13,036 nt of DNA from Thermoflexibacter sp. (GTDB lineage: Bacteria > Bacteroidota > Bacteroidia > Cytophagales > Thermoflexibacteraceae): positions 1 to 13,036 of the forward strand of contig JALOMS010000054.1 in NCBI GenBank assembly GCA_025455345.1. Direction: 5' to 3'. Numbering within the stretch: position 1 is the first letter of the stretch; each line of letters starts with the position of its first letter. The position numbers and the translations under genes are program-made. Positions 6,783 through 13,036 of this stretch are shown here, piece by piece. A model generated the notes under the pieces. That model ran no database searches, had not been told where the DNA came from, and saw only the letters and a list, made by a program, of their open reading frames with translations.

Positions 6783-9002
6783 ATGAATATGAAATTTAAT
6801 CAAATCATAATCATATTTGCTTGGGCAGTTTTTTTATTTGCCTCCTGTTCCAGAGAAATCACCCTCCAAAATGGACTAAGTATTCGCAATTCCCAAGTGA
6901 TAAAAAAGAGCATTTATCAGTTGAATGGGAAAGATTCTATTCACCAACCTGTCATAGTCATCGAGGGCGAAGACATAGTCGTTGATTTCCAAGGGACTAC
7001 TTTACAAGGCTCTAATGATAAACCTATCACCTCTCCTGACCAATTTTATGGATTGGGCATTTTAGTCAAAGGCAAGAATATTACGATTAAGAATTTGATA
7101 GTCAAGGGTTTCAAAGTTGCTTTGATGGCTGTAGAAACGGAAGGACTTATCCTTACCCACTGTGATTTTAGTTATAATTATCGTCCGCGCTTATTTAGCA
7201 ACCAAGAAAGAGAAGATGTGTCAGATTGGATGAGTTATCATCTGAACGAGAAAGATGAGTGGCTACGCTATGGAGCGGGTATTTACCTCAAAAATTGTAA
7301 CAAAACACAGATTTCTAATTGCACGATTACCAATGGGCAGAATGGATTAATGATGACTAACTGTAATCATGGGCTTTTCTACAACAACAACTTTTCGTTT
7401 AACTCAGGAATTGGCATCGGCATGTATCGTAGTAGTAGTAATCGTATCATATACAATAAATTAGACTGGAACGTAAGAGGTTATAGCCATGAGGTTTATC
7501 AGAGAGGACAAGACTCCGCAGGTATTTTAGTTTATGAGCAAAGCAATAAAAATATTTTTGCCTATAATTCTGTAACACATTCGGGAGATGGTTTTTTCCT
7601 TTGGGCGGGACAGACTACTATGGACACAGGACAAGGCGGCTGTAATGATAACTTGCTCTATGGCAATGATTTCTCTCATGCACCTACCAATGGTGTAGAA
7701 GTTACTTTTAGCCGTAACCAAATCATTAACAATAGAATAGAAGAATGTAATCATGGAATTTGGGGGGGATATAGCTATGAAACCTTGATGTTAGGGAATA
7801 CTTTTAAAAATAATCAAAAATCCATAGCCATAGAACATGGACAGAAAAACGAAATTGCTTATAATTTGTTTGAAAATGAAGCACTTGGCATACACCTTTG
7901 GAGTAGAAAAGAACAACCCAAAGACTGGGGATATGCCCAAAATAGAGATGTCAGAAGCATAGATTACCAAATCTTGGACAATCACTTCAAAAGTGTGAAT
8001 CTCCCTTTTCAGATATTGGGTAGTCAAAACGTTATAATCAAGAATAATCTCATAGAGAATACAGTAGAAATGATAAAAAAAGATAGTACGAATACCAATC
8101 TTGTTTTTGAAATGAACGATGCTACTGTACTTTTTGGGCAAAATGAAGAAAAATGGAAAAAATATGCACCTACCTTCAATGATAGTCTGCTAAAGTCAGT
8201 CAAATTTATCAATGCCATGCTCTCGCCCACACAGTTGAGAGGGAGGAAGTACATTATGATGACTGAATATGGAGCTTATAATTTCCAATATCCTATTTTG
8301 TGGCTTCGCAATCAAGACAGCACAGGCAAGCTATTTTTTGAGGTTCTTGGTCAAGACGGCACTTGGAAAGTGAAAAAATTTAAAGGTTTAGAGAAAATAT
8401 CTGCGGTCAGTGGTAAATTACCCAATGGTTTTACTGCGGAGTTACCCAAATCTAATATCTCCAAAATAGACATAGAAGTAGAGATAGAATATATTGGTAA
8501 TCAAGTTGTTTCCCCTTTTGGAGTTATTACGCCCAAAGGAAAGCCCTACTTATTTACCTTTAAAAAATATTTTCTTCCAATCCAATGGCAAGTAAAATTT
8601 TTTGATTACAGCCCCACGATTAACCTTGCAGAAAATCCACAAGCATTAGCTAATATATTGAAAAGCAAACCTTTAAAAGAAGAAGTAAAGGATAGATTGG
8701 AATACAAGTGGTGGCGCAGTATTGGAGAAAACTTACCTTCTGATTACTTTGTTACTGTGGCAGAGGGCGAGCTGGAGGTGGAAGATAGTATGTATGAAAT
8801 TGGGGTAACTGCTGACGATGGTGTAAGGGTATATGTAGATGACAAACTATTGATAAACAAATGGGAACTAAGAGATATGCAATATGATGAATCACAGCAT
8901 TATACAACAAAAATTAACCTCAACGGAAAACACAAAATTCGTATAGAACATTTTGAAAAAACAGGCTTTGCTACACTTATGGTAAGTGTGAATAAGTTGT
9001 GA
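6783..9002 (+). CDS. Large lipoprotein with right-handed beta-helix repeats and a C-terminal PA14-like domain
   Basis: 739 residues. The N-terminus (FNQIIIIFAWAVFLFASC) is a lipoprotein signal with Cys22 as the likely lipidated residue; the lipobox is relaxed (F at -3), as is common in Bacteroidota. Residues from about 57 to 435 form NosD-like right-handed beta-helix rungs, with repeated short units such as GIYLKNCNKTQISNCTITNG and asparagine ladders (YNNNFSFNSGIGIGM, NNRIEECNHGIWGG). Roughly residues 440-595 are beta-rich without a domain I can name. From about 600, WQVKFFDYSP through VTADDGVRVYVDDKLLINKW (ending near 692) to the C-terminus looks like a PA14 carbohydrate-binding module. It is probably anchored in the outer membrane, facing outward or the periplasm, and acts on or binds a polysaccharide; this is inferred. 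The ATG at 6789 is an alternative start. A short tandem duplication covers the stop codon. Confidence 0.85.
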   Translation: MNMKFNQIIIIFAWAVFLFASCSREITLQNGLSIRNSQVIKKSIYQLNGKDSIHQPVIVIEGEDIVVDFQGTTLQGSNDKPITSPDQFYGLGILVKGKNITIKNLIVKGFKVALMAVETEGLILTHCDFSYNYRPRLFSNQEREDVSDWMSYHLNEKDEWLRYGAGIYLKNCNKTQISNCTITNGQNGLMMTNCNHGLFYNNNFSFNSGIGIGMYRSSSNRIIYNKLDWNVRGYSHEVYQRGQDSAGILVYEQSNKNIFAYNSVTHSGDGFFLWAGQTTMDTGQGGCNDNLLYGNDFSHAPTNGVEVTFSRNQIINNRIEECNHGIWGGYSYETLMLGNTFKNNQKSIAIEHGQKNEIAYNLFENEALGIHLWSRKEQPKDWGYAQNRDVRSIDYQILDNHFKSVNLPFQILGSQNVIIKNNLIENTVEMIKKDSTNTNLVFEMNDATVLFGQNEEKWKKYAPTFNDSLLKSVKFINAMLSPTQLRGRKYIMMTEYGAYNFQYPILWLRNQDSTGKLFFEVLGQDGTWKVKKFKGLEKISAVSGKLPNGFTAELPKSNISKIDIEVEIEYIGNQVVSPFGVITPKGKPYLFTFKKYFLPIQWQVKFFDYSPTINLAENPQALANILKSKPLKEEVKDRLEYKWWRSIGENLPSDYFVTVAEGELEVEDSMYEIGVTADDGVRVYVDDKLLINKWELRDMQYDESQHYTTKINLNGKHKIRIEHFEKTGFATLMVSVNKL

Positions 9003-9008
9003 ATAAGT
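8987..9008 (+). repeat. 11-bp perfect tandem duplication across the lipoprotein stop codon
   Basis: TGTGAATAAGT occurs twice back to back (8987-8997 and 8998-9008). The stop TGA (9000-9002) lies inside the second copy. Removing one copy would keep the last residues VNKL and extend the frame by eight codons to the next stop. Confidence 0.9.
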
Positions 9009-9057
9009 TGCGATATATAAGCAGTTATGAATTATGAATGAATACAAAACACTAATA

Positions 9058-9075
9058 ATCAATTACTTAATTGAT
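9058..9075 (+). promoter_or_regulatory. Palindrome overlapping the -33 region of the DUF4905 promoter (possible operator)
   Basis: ATCAATTA and TAATTGAT form perfect 8-base arms around a 2-base centre. The right arm contains the TTG (9071-9073) that serves as the -33 element of the downstream promoter. The position is suitable for a dimeric regulator, but the sequence is very AT-rich, so chance is possible. Confidence 0.4.
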
Positions 9076-9098
9076 AGTTATAATATAAATTAATTTTG
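9071..9098 (+). promoter_or_regulatory. Bacteroidota-type promoter of the DUF4905 gene
   Basis: TTG (9071-9073), 17 bases, then TAATTTTG (9091-9098), an exact TAnnTTTG box. The spacing is at the short end of the usual range. Transcription starting near 9104 would give a leader of about 80 bases before the ATG at 9185. Confidence 0.55.
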
Positions 9099-9184
9099 CA
9101 TAGTTACTTAGCGGCAAATAATTCAAAAAAATAAACCTTTGAAAATTTAATAACTAAATTGTAAGAATAAATCTAATTACAAAA

Positions 9185-9973
9185 ATGAGCAATACCCCGC
9201 CAATATCTTTTTCTTCTTACTCTTTTAATGGATTGATTTTCAAAATACTGCCTGATAACAAGCTACCGTTACTTGGCTTAGAGATACGTCATACCGAACA
9301 TAAGGAGGTCAGCTTTGCAGTAATTGATTATCACCAAAACAAGATACTTTTCGAAGGACTTGGCTTGGAAGAAGATTGGTGGGTAGGTTTAGTCGGTTTC
9401 CATGATGGAACATTATTTTTTCACAAGTTTGCAGGCAAAGAGTACCCCCAACCCCTTAGTCTTATTGCGGCAGATGTCTTCGCTCAATCACTCATTTGGG
9501 AAAGAGAAGGCATTTATTTAGAAGGTTTTGAAGAAAATAACATAGTAGTTTCCTCGACCACGACGCAATATCAAACATGGGAACTCTTAGATATCAAAGG
9601 AAATACGGTAAGGCATCTTGATTCCATAGAACAGGCAAATTTAAGTCATGCGAATCACTTACTTTTCCCTTCCCAATACACAGAAGGAACAAATCATTTT
9701 GCTACAATAGCTCATTTTTTAAAGTACAAGTTTGGCTTAAACCCTCAATACTACATAGATTATTTAGAATTTGGGCAATATATTCTGATGAGTTATAGGC
9801 TTAATGATAATGATTACTTATTGATTCTCAATAATAAGGGAGAGAAACTGCATGAAGAGTTGCTCAATAGCAGCACGATACTGCCCATAGAAGGAAGTTT
9901 TTTTGTGGTTAAGGATTATTTGATTACTACCAAACAAAAAAGCACCCTCCTATTTTTGTATTTGGGTCAATAG
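9185..9973 (+). CDS. DUF4905 family protein
   Basis: A 262-residue, apparently cytoplasmic protein without signal peptide or membrane segment. It resembles the Bacteroidota DUF4905 family, as I recall it, in the LGLEEDWWVGLVGFHDGTLFFHKF segment with its tandem tryptophans and in the FAGKEYPQPLSLIAADVFAQSLIWE region that follows. The strand-turn pattern (VSFAVIDYHQNKILFEG, IVVSSTTTQYQTWELLDIKGN, DYLLILNNKGEKLHEELL) suggests propeller-like repeats. Function is unknown. It has its own promoter, and its 3' end faces that of the FtsB-like gene with only 11 bases between them and no visible terminator. Confidence 0.65.
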   Translation: MSNTPPISFSSYSFNGLIFKILPDNKLPLLGLEIRHTEHKEVSFAVIDYHQNKILFEGLGLEEDWWVGLVGFHDGTLFFHKFAGKEYPQPLSLIAADVFAQSLIWEREGIYLEGFEENNIVVSSTTTQYQTWELLDIKGNTVRHLDSIEQANLSHANHLLFPSQYTEGTNHFATIAHFLKYKFGLNPQYYIDYLEFGQYILMSYRLNDNDYLLILNNKGEKLHEELLNSSTILPIEGSFFVVKDYLITTKQKSTLLFLYLGQ

Positions 9974-9984
9974 GTAGGGAGTCT

Positions 9985-10284
9985 TTATTCTTCTACAATC
10001 ATGAAAACATCTTCCTTGGGCTTTTTCATTTTGTATTTTTCGCGCGCAAACTTTTCTAATTGCTTTGAATTAGTCTGTAGCTCTTTCATTTCTTTGCGAA
10101 GCTGTACGATATTTTCCTTATAAAAGAGCTTGTCTTGCTCTAATTGATTGATTTTCTTGTGTAATTGATATTGGTCATAAATATCATTACTATCAAAAAA
10201 TAACATCCAAACTATAAATCCTGTAAGAAACAGTAAATAGAAATTATTAAATTTCTTCAACAATTGCTTTAATTTGCCTAACAT
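9985..10284 (-). CDS. Septum formation initiator family protein (DivIC/FtsB-like)
   Basis: A 99-residue bitopic membrane protein. A short basic N-terminus (GKLKQLLKKF) precedes one membrane helix (about 15-31). A coiled coil follows (about 38-78, NQLEQDKLFYKENIVQLRKEMKELQ), and then the family-typical end KFAREKYKMKKPKEDVFMIVEE. This is the layout of FtsB/DivIC, which bridges divisome proteins at the septum through its periplasmic coiled coil. Length matches the family. It has its own promoter about 16 bases before the ATG. I give no symbol because the Bacteroidota members are called both ftsB and divIC. Confidence 0.88.
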   Translation of the reverse strand: MLGKLKQLLKKFNNFYLLFLTGFIVWMLFFDSNDIYDQYQLHKKINQLEQDKLFYKENIVQLRKEMKELQTNSKQLEKFAREKYKMKKPKEDVFMIVEE

Positions 10285-10300
10285 AAGTCAATGATTTTTA

Positions 10301-10328
10301 CAAAGATAGGAATATTATCAAAAAACAA
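10301..10328 (-). promoter_or_regulatory. Bacteroidota-type promoter of the FtsB-like gene
   Basis: On the minus strand TTG (10328-10326), 17 bases, then TATCTTTG (10308-10301), an exact TAnnTTTG box. The -7 box ends only 16 bases before the ATG at 10284, so the leader would be around ten bases long. Confidence 0.6.
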
Positions 10329-10463
10329 AAATTAATCTATAAATATTTTATCAAATGCGTATATTTTAATTTTTGAAATCTATTTCCCAACTTTGCGGTT
10401 TGATTACTATTATAATTCAATTTTTTTTAGTATCATTGGATTGTTGTATAATAATATAAATAC

Positions 10464-11345
10464 ATGAAAACAATTTTAGTCCCTACAGATTTTTCTCCTC
10501 ATGCTTTACACGCCATGAAGTTCGCCGTGCGAATGATTGGTGATAGAACAGATGTCAAACTTGTATTCTTTCATGCTACAGAAACTCAAGTGCCAGAGCG
10601 TACCCCGCGCAATGTATATCGCGATTTGGTAGAATATGAGCTTACGCAAAATTGGGAAAAACTCCAAAAAATAAGCAAAAAAGTCTTAAAACGCTTGGGC
10701 TTAGATGATTTCCCTTTTGAGATAGATTGGATAGTAAAGCACGGTGAGTTTTTGGACAATGTGATGGATACAATTGTAGAACATCAGGTTGACTTAGTAA
10801 TTATTGGTAAGTCAAGGACTAATGGGATTAAAAAGTTTTTTTATGGTAGTGAATCAGCAGATTTATTGGAAAAATCTTCCTGTGCGGTATTGATGGTTCC
10901 ACGAAAATGTAAAACAAGGAAAATAGAAAAAATAAGTCTTGCGTCTATTACGTTAAAAATGAGTAGTTTTTTTCAAGACTTAGTTAGCTTTGCTGAATTT
11001 TTTAATGCTGGGATTGAGATATTCCACATCCATGACCCTATTACGGACGTAGAGGCTTTTGACGAGGAAGGATTGGTACGCAGATTGAAAGAGAAATATA
11101 GTTATGAAAATATTTCTATGTCTTTTACAGAGGCTACTGAAAGCAACACCGCAGAAGATATAGATAGTTATGTAGCTCATAGTCAGCCTTCTATACTTAG
11201 TGTAGCAAGTTATGAAAGACCATGGTACGAGCGTATTTTTAATGCAAGTATTACCAAAACACTTGCTTTTGAAACCGAAGTTCCTTTATTAGTGTTAAAA
11301 GGAAAAGAAGAAAATGCAGAAAAAGAGAATAATGAGAAAGATTAG
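10464..11345 (+). CDS. Universal stress protein with two UspA domains
   Basis: 293 residues made of two UspA-like halves. The first (1-150) begins MKTILVPTDFSPHALHAM and ends IIGKSRTNGIKKFFYGSESADLLEKSSCAVLMVP. Against the ATP-binding motif G-x2-G-x9-G-S, the first Gly (115) and the GS (128-129) are kept, but the second Gly is Arg. The second half (about 151-280) is degenerate. It has no DFS start, and SYERPWYERIFNASITKTLAFETEVPLLVLK replaces the motif. It is cytoplasmic. Tandem Usp proteins respond to stress, and nucleotide binding here may be altered. The tail is rich in Lys and Glu. The hemerythrin-like gene follows after 134 bases. No convincing promoter was found. Confidence 0.88.
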   Translation: MKTILVPTDFSPHALHAMKFAVRMIGDRTDVKLVFFHATETQVPERTPRNVYRDLVEYELTQNWEKLQKISKKVLKRLGLDDFPFEIDWIVKHGEFLDNVMDTIVEHQVDLVIIGKSRTNGIKKFFYGSESADLLEKSSCAVLMVPRKCKTRKIEKISLASITLKMSSFFQDLVSFAEFFNAGIEIFHIHDPITDVEAFDEEGLVRRLKEKYSYENISMSFTEATESNTAEDIDSYVAHSQPSILSVASYERPWYERIFNASITKTLAFETEVPLLVLKGKEENAEKENNEKD

Positions 11346-11377
11346 AATTTTATTTTTTATGTTTCAAACAAATTAAT

Positions 11378-11385
11378 TACTTTTG
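11378..11385 (+). promoter_or_regulatory. -7 box, candidate promoter of the hemerythrin-like gene
   Basis: TACTTTTG matches TAnnTTTG exactly in the spacer after the UspA gene, about 94 bases before the ATG at 11480. No TTG stands at the -33 position. It suggests the di-iron protein can be transcribed separately from UspA. Confidence 0.4.
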
Positions 11386-11479
11386 TACTTTACACTCTGA
11401 AGTGCAGTAGTCTGAATTTGTATAAGAGTTAATTACAAAATTGTCAATTATTTAAACTAAATTAATAGTAAAGTCTATC

Positions 11480-12244
11480 ATGTGGAGCAAAAGCTTGGCT
11501 GAAATCGTTTCAGAAAATTATAGTTTTGGGGCAGTACTGCACCAATTCGGAATAGATTTTTTTAAATATCCGTATAAGACATTAGAATCTGTATGTATAG
11601 CAAGACATATCAGTCCAACTATCGTGATTAATGAATTACAAGCTAAGTTAGTAACTCCCTCTGACGCACAGCAACAGATTAACTTTGATAGGATTGCCAA
11701 ATATCCCGTAGATATGGTAATAGATTATTTACGTCAAGCTCATCGCGTGTTTATGCGTCGTCGCCTCCCTTACATGCTGGAATTGGTCAAAAATACAAAT
11801 CTTCCTACGGAGTCATCTTATCACGATGAAATTGTCAATGACCTTCAAATAGCATTTCCCATTTTTGCAGAAGATTTTATTCATCATATTTTAGAAGAAG
11901 AATCCGAGATTTTTAATCATATTATGCGATTGGACGATGTTGTGTATCACAATATGCCTCTCTCAAAAATATATTATGAAATGGAGAAATATTCTATACA
12001 AAAGTTTGCAGTCCAACACACTACAGACGACGATGACATGAGAGGAATTAGGGAAATAACCAATGATTACGAAATTACTAAGCATACTCCTTTCATGCTA
12101 AAGGTTTTATATACAGAACTCAAATCCTTTGAAAAAGAACTATCCGAACACGCAATCATCGAGAATAAAATCTTAATTCCTAAAGCTCTTAAGTTAGAGT
12201 CGAAAGTCAAGAAGATTTTTCAGGAAAAAGCTAAGCTCAACTAA
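11480..12244 (+). CDS. RIC/ScdA-like hemerythrin di-iron protein lacking the N-terminal Cys-Cys motif
   Basis: 254 residues with the two-domain layout of RIC (YtfE/ScdA) iron-sulfur repair proteins. The N-terminal ScdA_N-like part (1-60) has AEIVSENYSFGAVLHQFGIDFFKYPYKTLESVC. The family normally has a Cys-Cys-Gly-Gly type stretch after GID; here it reads FFKYP, with only Cys39 left. The hemerythrin domain (about 78-240) keeps all six likely iron ligands by spacing: His88 (QAHR), His136 and Glu140 (HHILEEE), His180 (VQHTTDDDD), and His224 with Glu228 (EHAIIEN). It should bind a di-iron site and act in nitrosative or oxidative stress or iron handling. Loss of the cysteines makes classical RIC function uncertain. 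It is cytoplasmic. The YigZ-like gene follows 27 bases later. Confidence 0.83.
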   Translation: MWSKSLAEIVSENYSFGAVLHQFGIDFFKYPYKTLESVCIARHISPTIVINELQAKLVTPSDAQQQINFDRIAKYPVDMVIDYLRQAHRVFMRRRLPYMLELVKNTNLPTESSYHDEIVNDLQIAFPIFAEDFIHHILEEESEIFNHIMRLDDVVYHNMPLSKIYYEMEKYSIQKFAVQHTTDDDDMRGIREITNDYEITKHTPFMLKVLYTELKSFEKELSEHAIIENKILIPKALKLESKVKKIFQEKAKLN

Positions 12245-12271
12245 TACGCCTGTTTAATACTGATTTTTACG

Positions 12272-12865
12272 TTGGATACCTTCTATACCATAAGTCAGCC
12301 TTCGCATATTATTTACAAGGAAAAAGGAAGTAAGTTTTTGTCGTTTGCCTATCCAGTAGAAAATGAGAAAGATATAAAGGAATGTTTGGACTTACTCCAT
12401 AAAAAATATTATGATGCTACTCACCACTGCTATGCCTACTTACTTGGCAAGGATAAGACTATTTTTAGAGCAAACGACGATGGCGAGCCAAATGGAACAG
12501 CAGGTTTGCCTATTTTAGGGCAGATTAGGTCTAAGGGGGTTACTAATGTGCTTGTGGTCGTTGTGCGTTATTTTGGTGGCACAAAGTTAGGTGCAAGCGG
12601 CTTGGTAAATGCGTATAAAATAGCTACTTCAGATGTATTGGCTCAGGCAGAAATCATAGAAAAAATAGTTACCCAGCCTTTGGTTATTTCCTTTGACTAC
12701 GTGTTGATGAATGAGGTGATGAGGATTATCAAAGATTTTCACCTCAAAATAGAATCCCAAGTGTTTGATAACCAATGTAAAATACATCTTCAGATAAGAG
12801 AAAATCTCTTCGAAGAAGTATCAAATAAGTTCTTGGAAATGAGAGGAGTAGAGCTTTCTCAATAA
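12272..12865 (+). CDS. YigZ/IMPACT family protein
   Basis: 197 residues. The N-terminal IMPACT (UPF0029) domain shows KEKGSKFLSFAYPVENEKDI, then the signature HHCYAYLLGKDKTIFRANDDGEPNGTAG and VVVVRYFGGTKLGASGLVNAY. The C-terminal part (about 135-197) resembles the DUF1949 domain. The family is thought to contact ribosomes or translation factors, in parallel with eukaryotic IMPACT; its bacterial role is unsettled. The start is TTG, since no in-frame ATG exists before the conserved core. An ATT nine bases upstream is the only other plausible codon. The upstream stop TAA (12242-12244) of the hemerythrin-like gene is in the same frame. The 3' end overlaps the convergent rhodanese gene by 7 bases. 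Confidence 0.88.
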   Translation: MDTFYTISQPSHIIYKEKGSKFLSFAYPVENEKDIKECLDLLHKKYYDATHHCYAYLLGKDKTIFRANDDGEPNGTAGLPILGQIRSKGVTNVLVVVVRYFGGTKLGASGLVNAYKIATSDVLAQAEIIEKIVTQPLVISFDYVLMNEVMRIIKDFHLKIESQVFDNQCKIHLQIRENLFEEVSNKFLEMRGVELSQ

Positions 12866-13036
12866 GCGACCTCAAATCCTGCATTTGCCAATTCTTCAAA
12901 CCCACCCACGTTAAATACCTTAGAGAAGCCTGCCTGCTCTAACATCTCCGCCGCTTTGCCACTACGCGCCCCAGAACGACAATAGAGGTAATACGTTTGG
13001 TCTCTGTCCAAGCTATCTATTATTTTAGCAAAATCT
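12859..13036 (-). CDS. Rhodanese-like domain protein, C-terminal part (runs off the window)
   Basis: Translating the minus strand from the window edge gives 58 codons and a stop at 12861-12859. The sequence includes YYLYCRSGARSGKAAEMLEQ and FSKVFNVGGFEELANAGF. CRSGARS is the CxxGxR active-site loop of single-domain rhodaneses, with the catalytic Cys, and the VGGF turn and C-terminal helix follow as expected. Such proteins transfer sulfane sulfur. The N-terminal half, including any signal peptide, lies outside the window. Its stop codon sits inside the last codons of the YigZ gene, on the opposite strand. Confidence 0.88.
   Translation of the reverse strand, partial: DFAKIIDSLDRDQTYYLYCRSGARSGKAAEMLEQAGFSKVFNVGGFEELANAGFEVAY

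Noticed and set aside
7527..8254. Minus-strand open frames opposite the beta-helix lipoprotein
   Set aside because: They are antisense to a long, clearly coding frame with a signal peptide and domains.
10388..10395. CAACTTTG as a promoter box for the UspA gene
   Set aside because: It misses the first base of TAnnTTTG, and the nearest upstream TTG is at only 12 bases spacing. The later TATCATTG is also mismatched and badly spaced.
1..13036. Possible mobile element, defence island or CRISPR array
   Set aside because: No transposase, integrase, repeat-spacer pattern, restriction or toxin-antitoxin gene was seen. The partial tRNA at the edge could be an integration site, but nothing beside it suggests an insertion.

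Overview
This AT-rich window looks like a chromosomal segment of a member of the Bacteroidota, probably a Cytophagales-type bacterium. Three things point there. Several gene families are typical of that phylum: DUF4199, DUF4905, DUF2807 (head GIN), DUF2490 and a divergent LolA. Several genes are preceded by the phylum's -7 promoter box TAnnTTTG, sometimes with a TTG -33 element. Shine-Dalgarno sequences are almost absent. I see no insertion sequence, integrase, phage gene or CRISPR array, and the gene content is mostly housekeeping or envelope. Several starts here were moved from the longest open frame to an internal ATG because the downstream start gives a proper signal peptide, membrane anchor or family N-terminus.

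Layout, left to right. Positions 1-22 hold the 5' end of a minus-strand tRNA, probably tRNA-Gln, cut by the window edge, with a good promoter at 48-78. Positions 263-2508 carry three minus-strand genes. In transcription order these are a DUF4199 membrane protein, a membrane-anchored family 2 glycosyltransferase (GT2) and an HD-type phosphohydrolase. A hairpin with a T7 tract and a -7 box lie between the first two. LolA follows (2657-3310, minus) with its own terminator. It is divergent from a plus-strand run at 3535-9002: membrane-anchored alpha/beta hydrolase, DUF2490 outer-membrane protein, DUF2807 secreted protein, DUF2071 protein, and a large lipoprotein with a beta-helix and a PA14-like domain. 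Next come a DUF4905 protein (plus), a DivIC/FtsB-like septum protein (minus), and a plus-strand stress-type set at 10464-12865: tandem UspA protein, hemerythrin/RIC-like di-iron protein and a YigZ/IMPACT protein. The window ends in the 3' part of a minus-strand rhodanese gene whose stop overlaps the end of the YigZ gene.

Functional reading. Much of the content concerns the cell envelope: lipoprotein sorting (LolA), lipid-linked sugar transfer (GT2), outer-membrane and surface proteins (DUF2490, DUF2807, beta-helix lipoprotein) and division (FtsB-like). The right side is stress and iron or sulfur related (UspA, di-iron protein, rhodanese). No clear new defence or metabolic system was found. 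The most unusual items are a 20-bp stem-loop that ends at the base before the DUF2071 start codon, a hairpin plus T-tract that would form the very 5' end of the GT2 transcript, a RIC-like di-iron protein lacking the Cys-Cys motif of its N-terminal domain, and a YigZ gene with no usable ATG. No gene-free stretch exceeds 300 bases. The longest are 23-262 (tRNA promoter only) and 3311-3534 (divergent LolA/hydrolase spacer).
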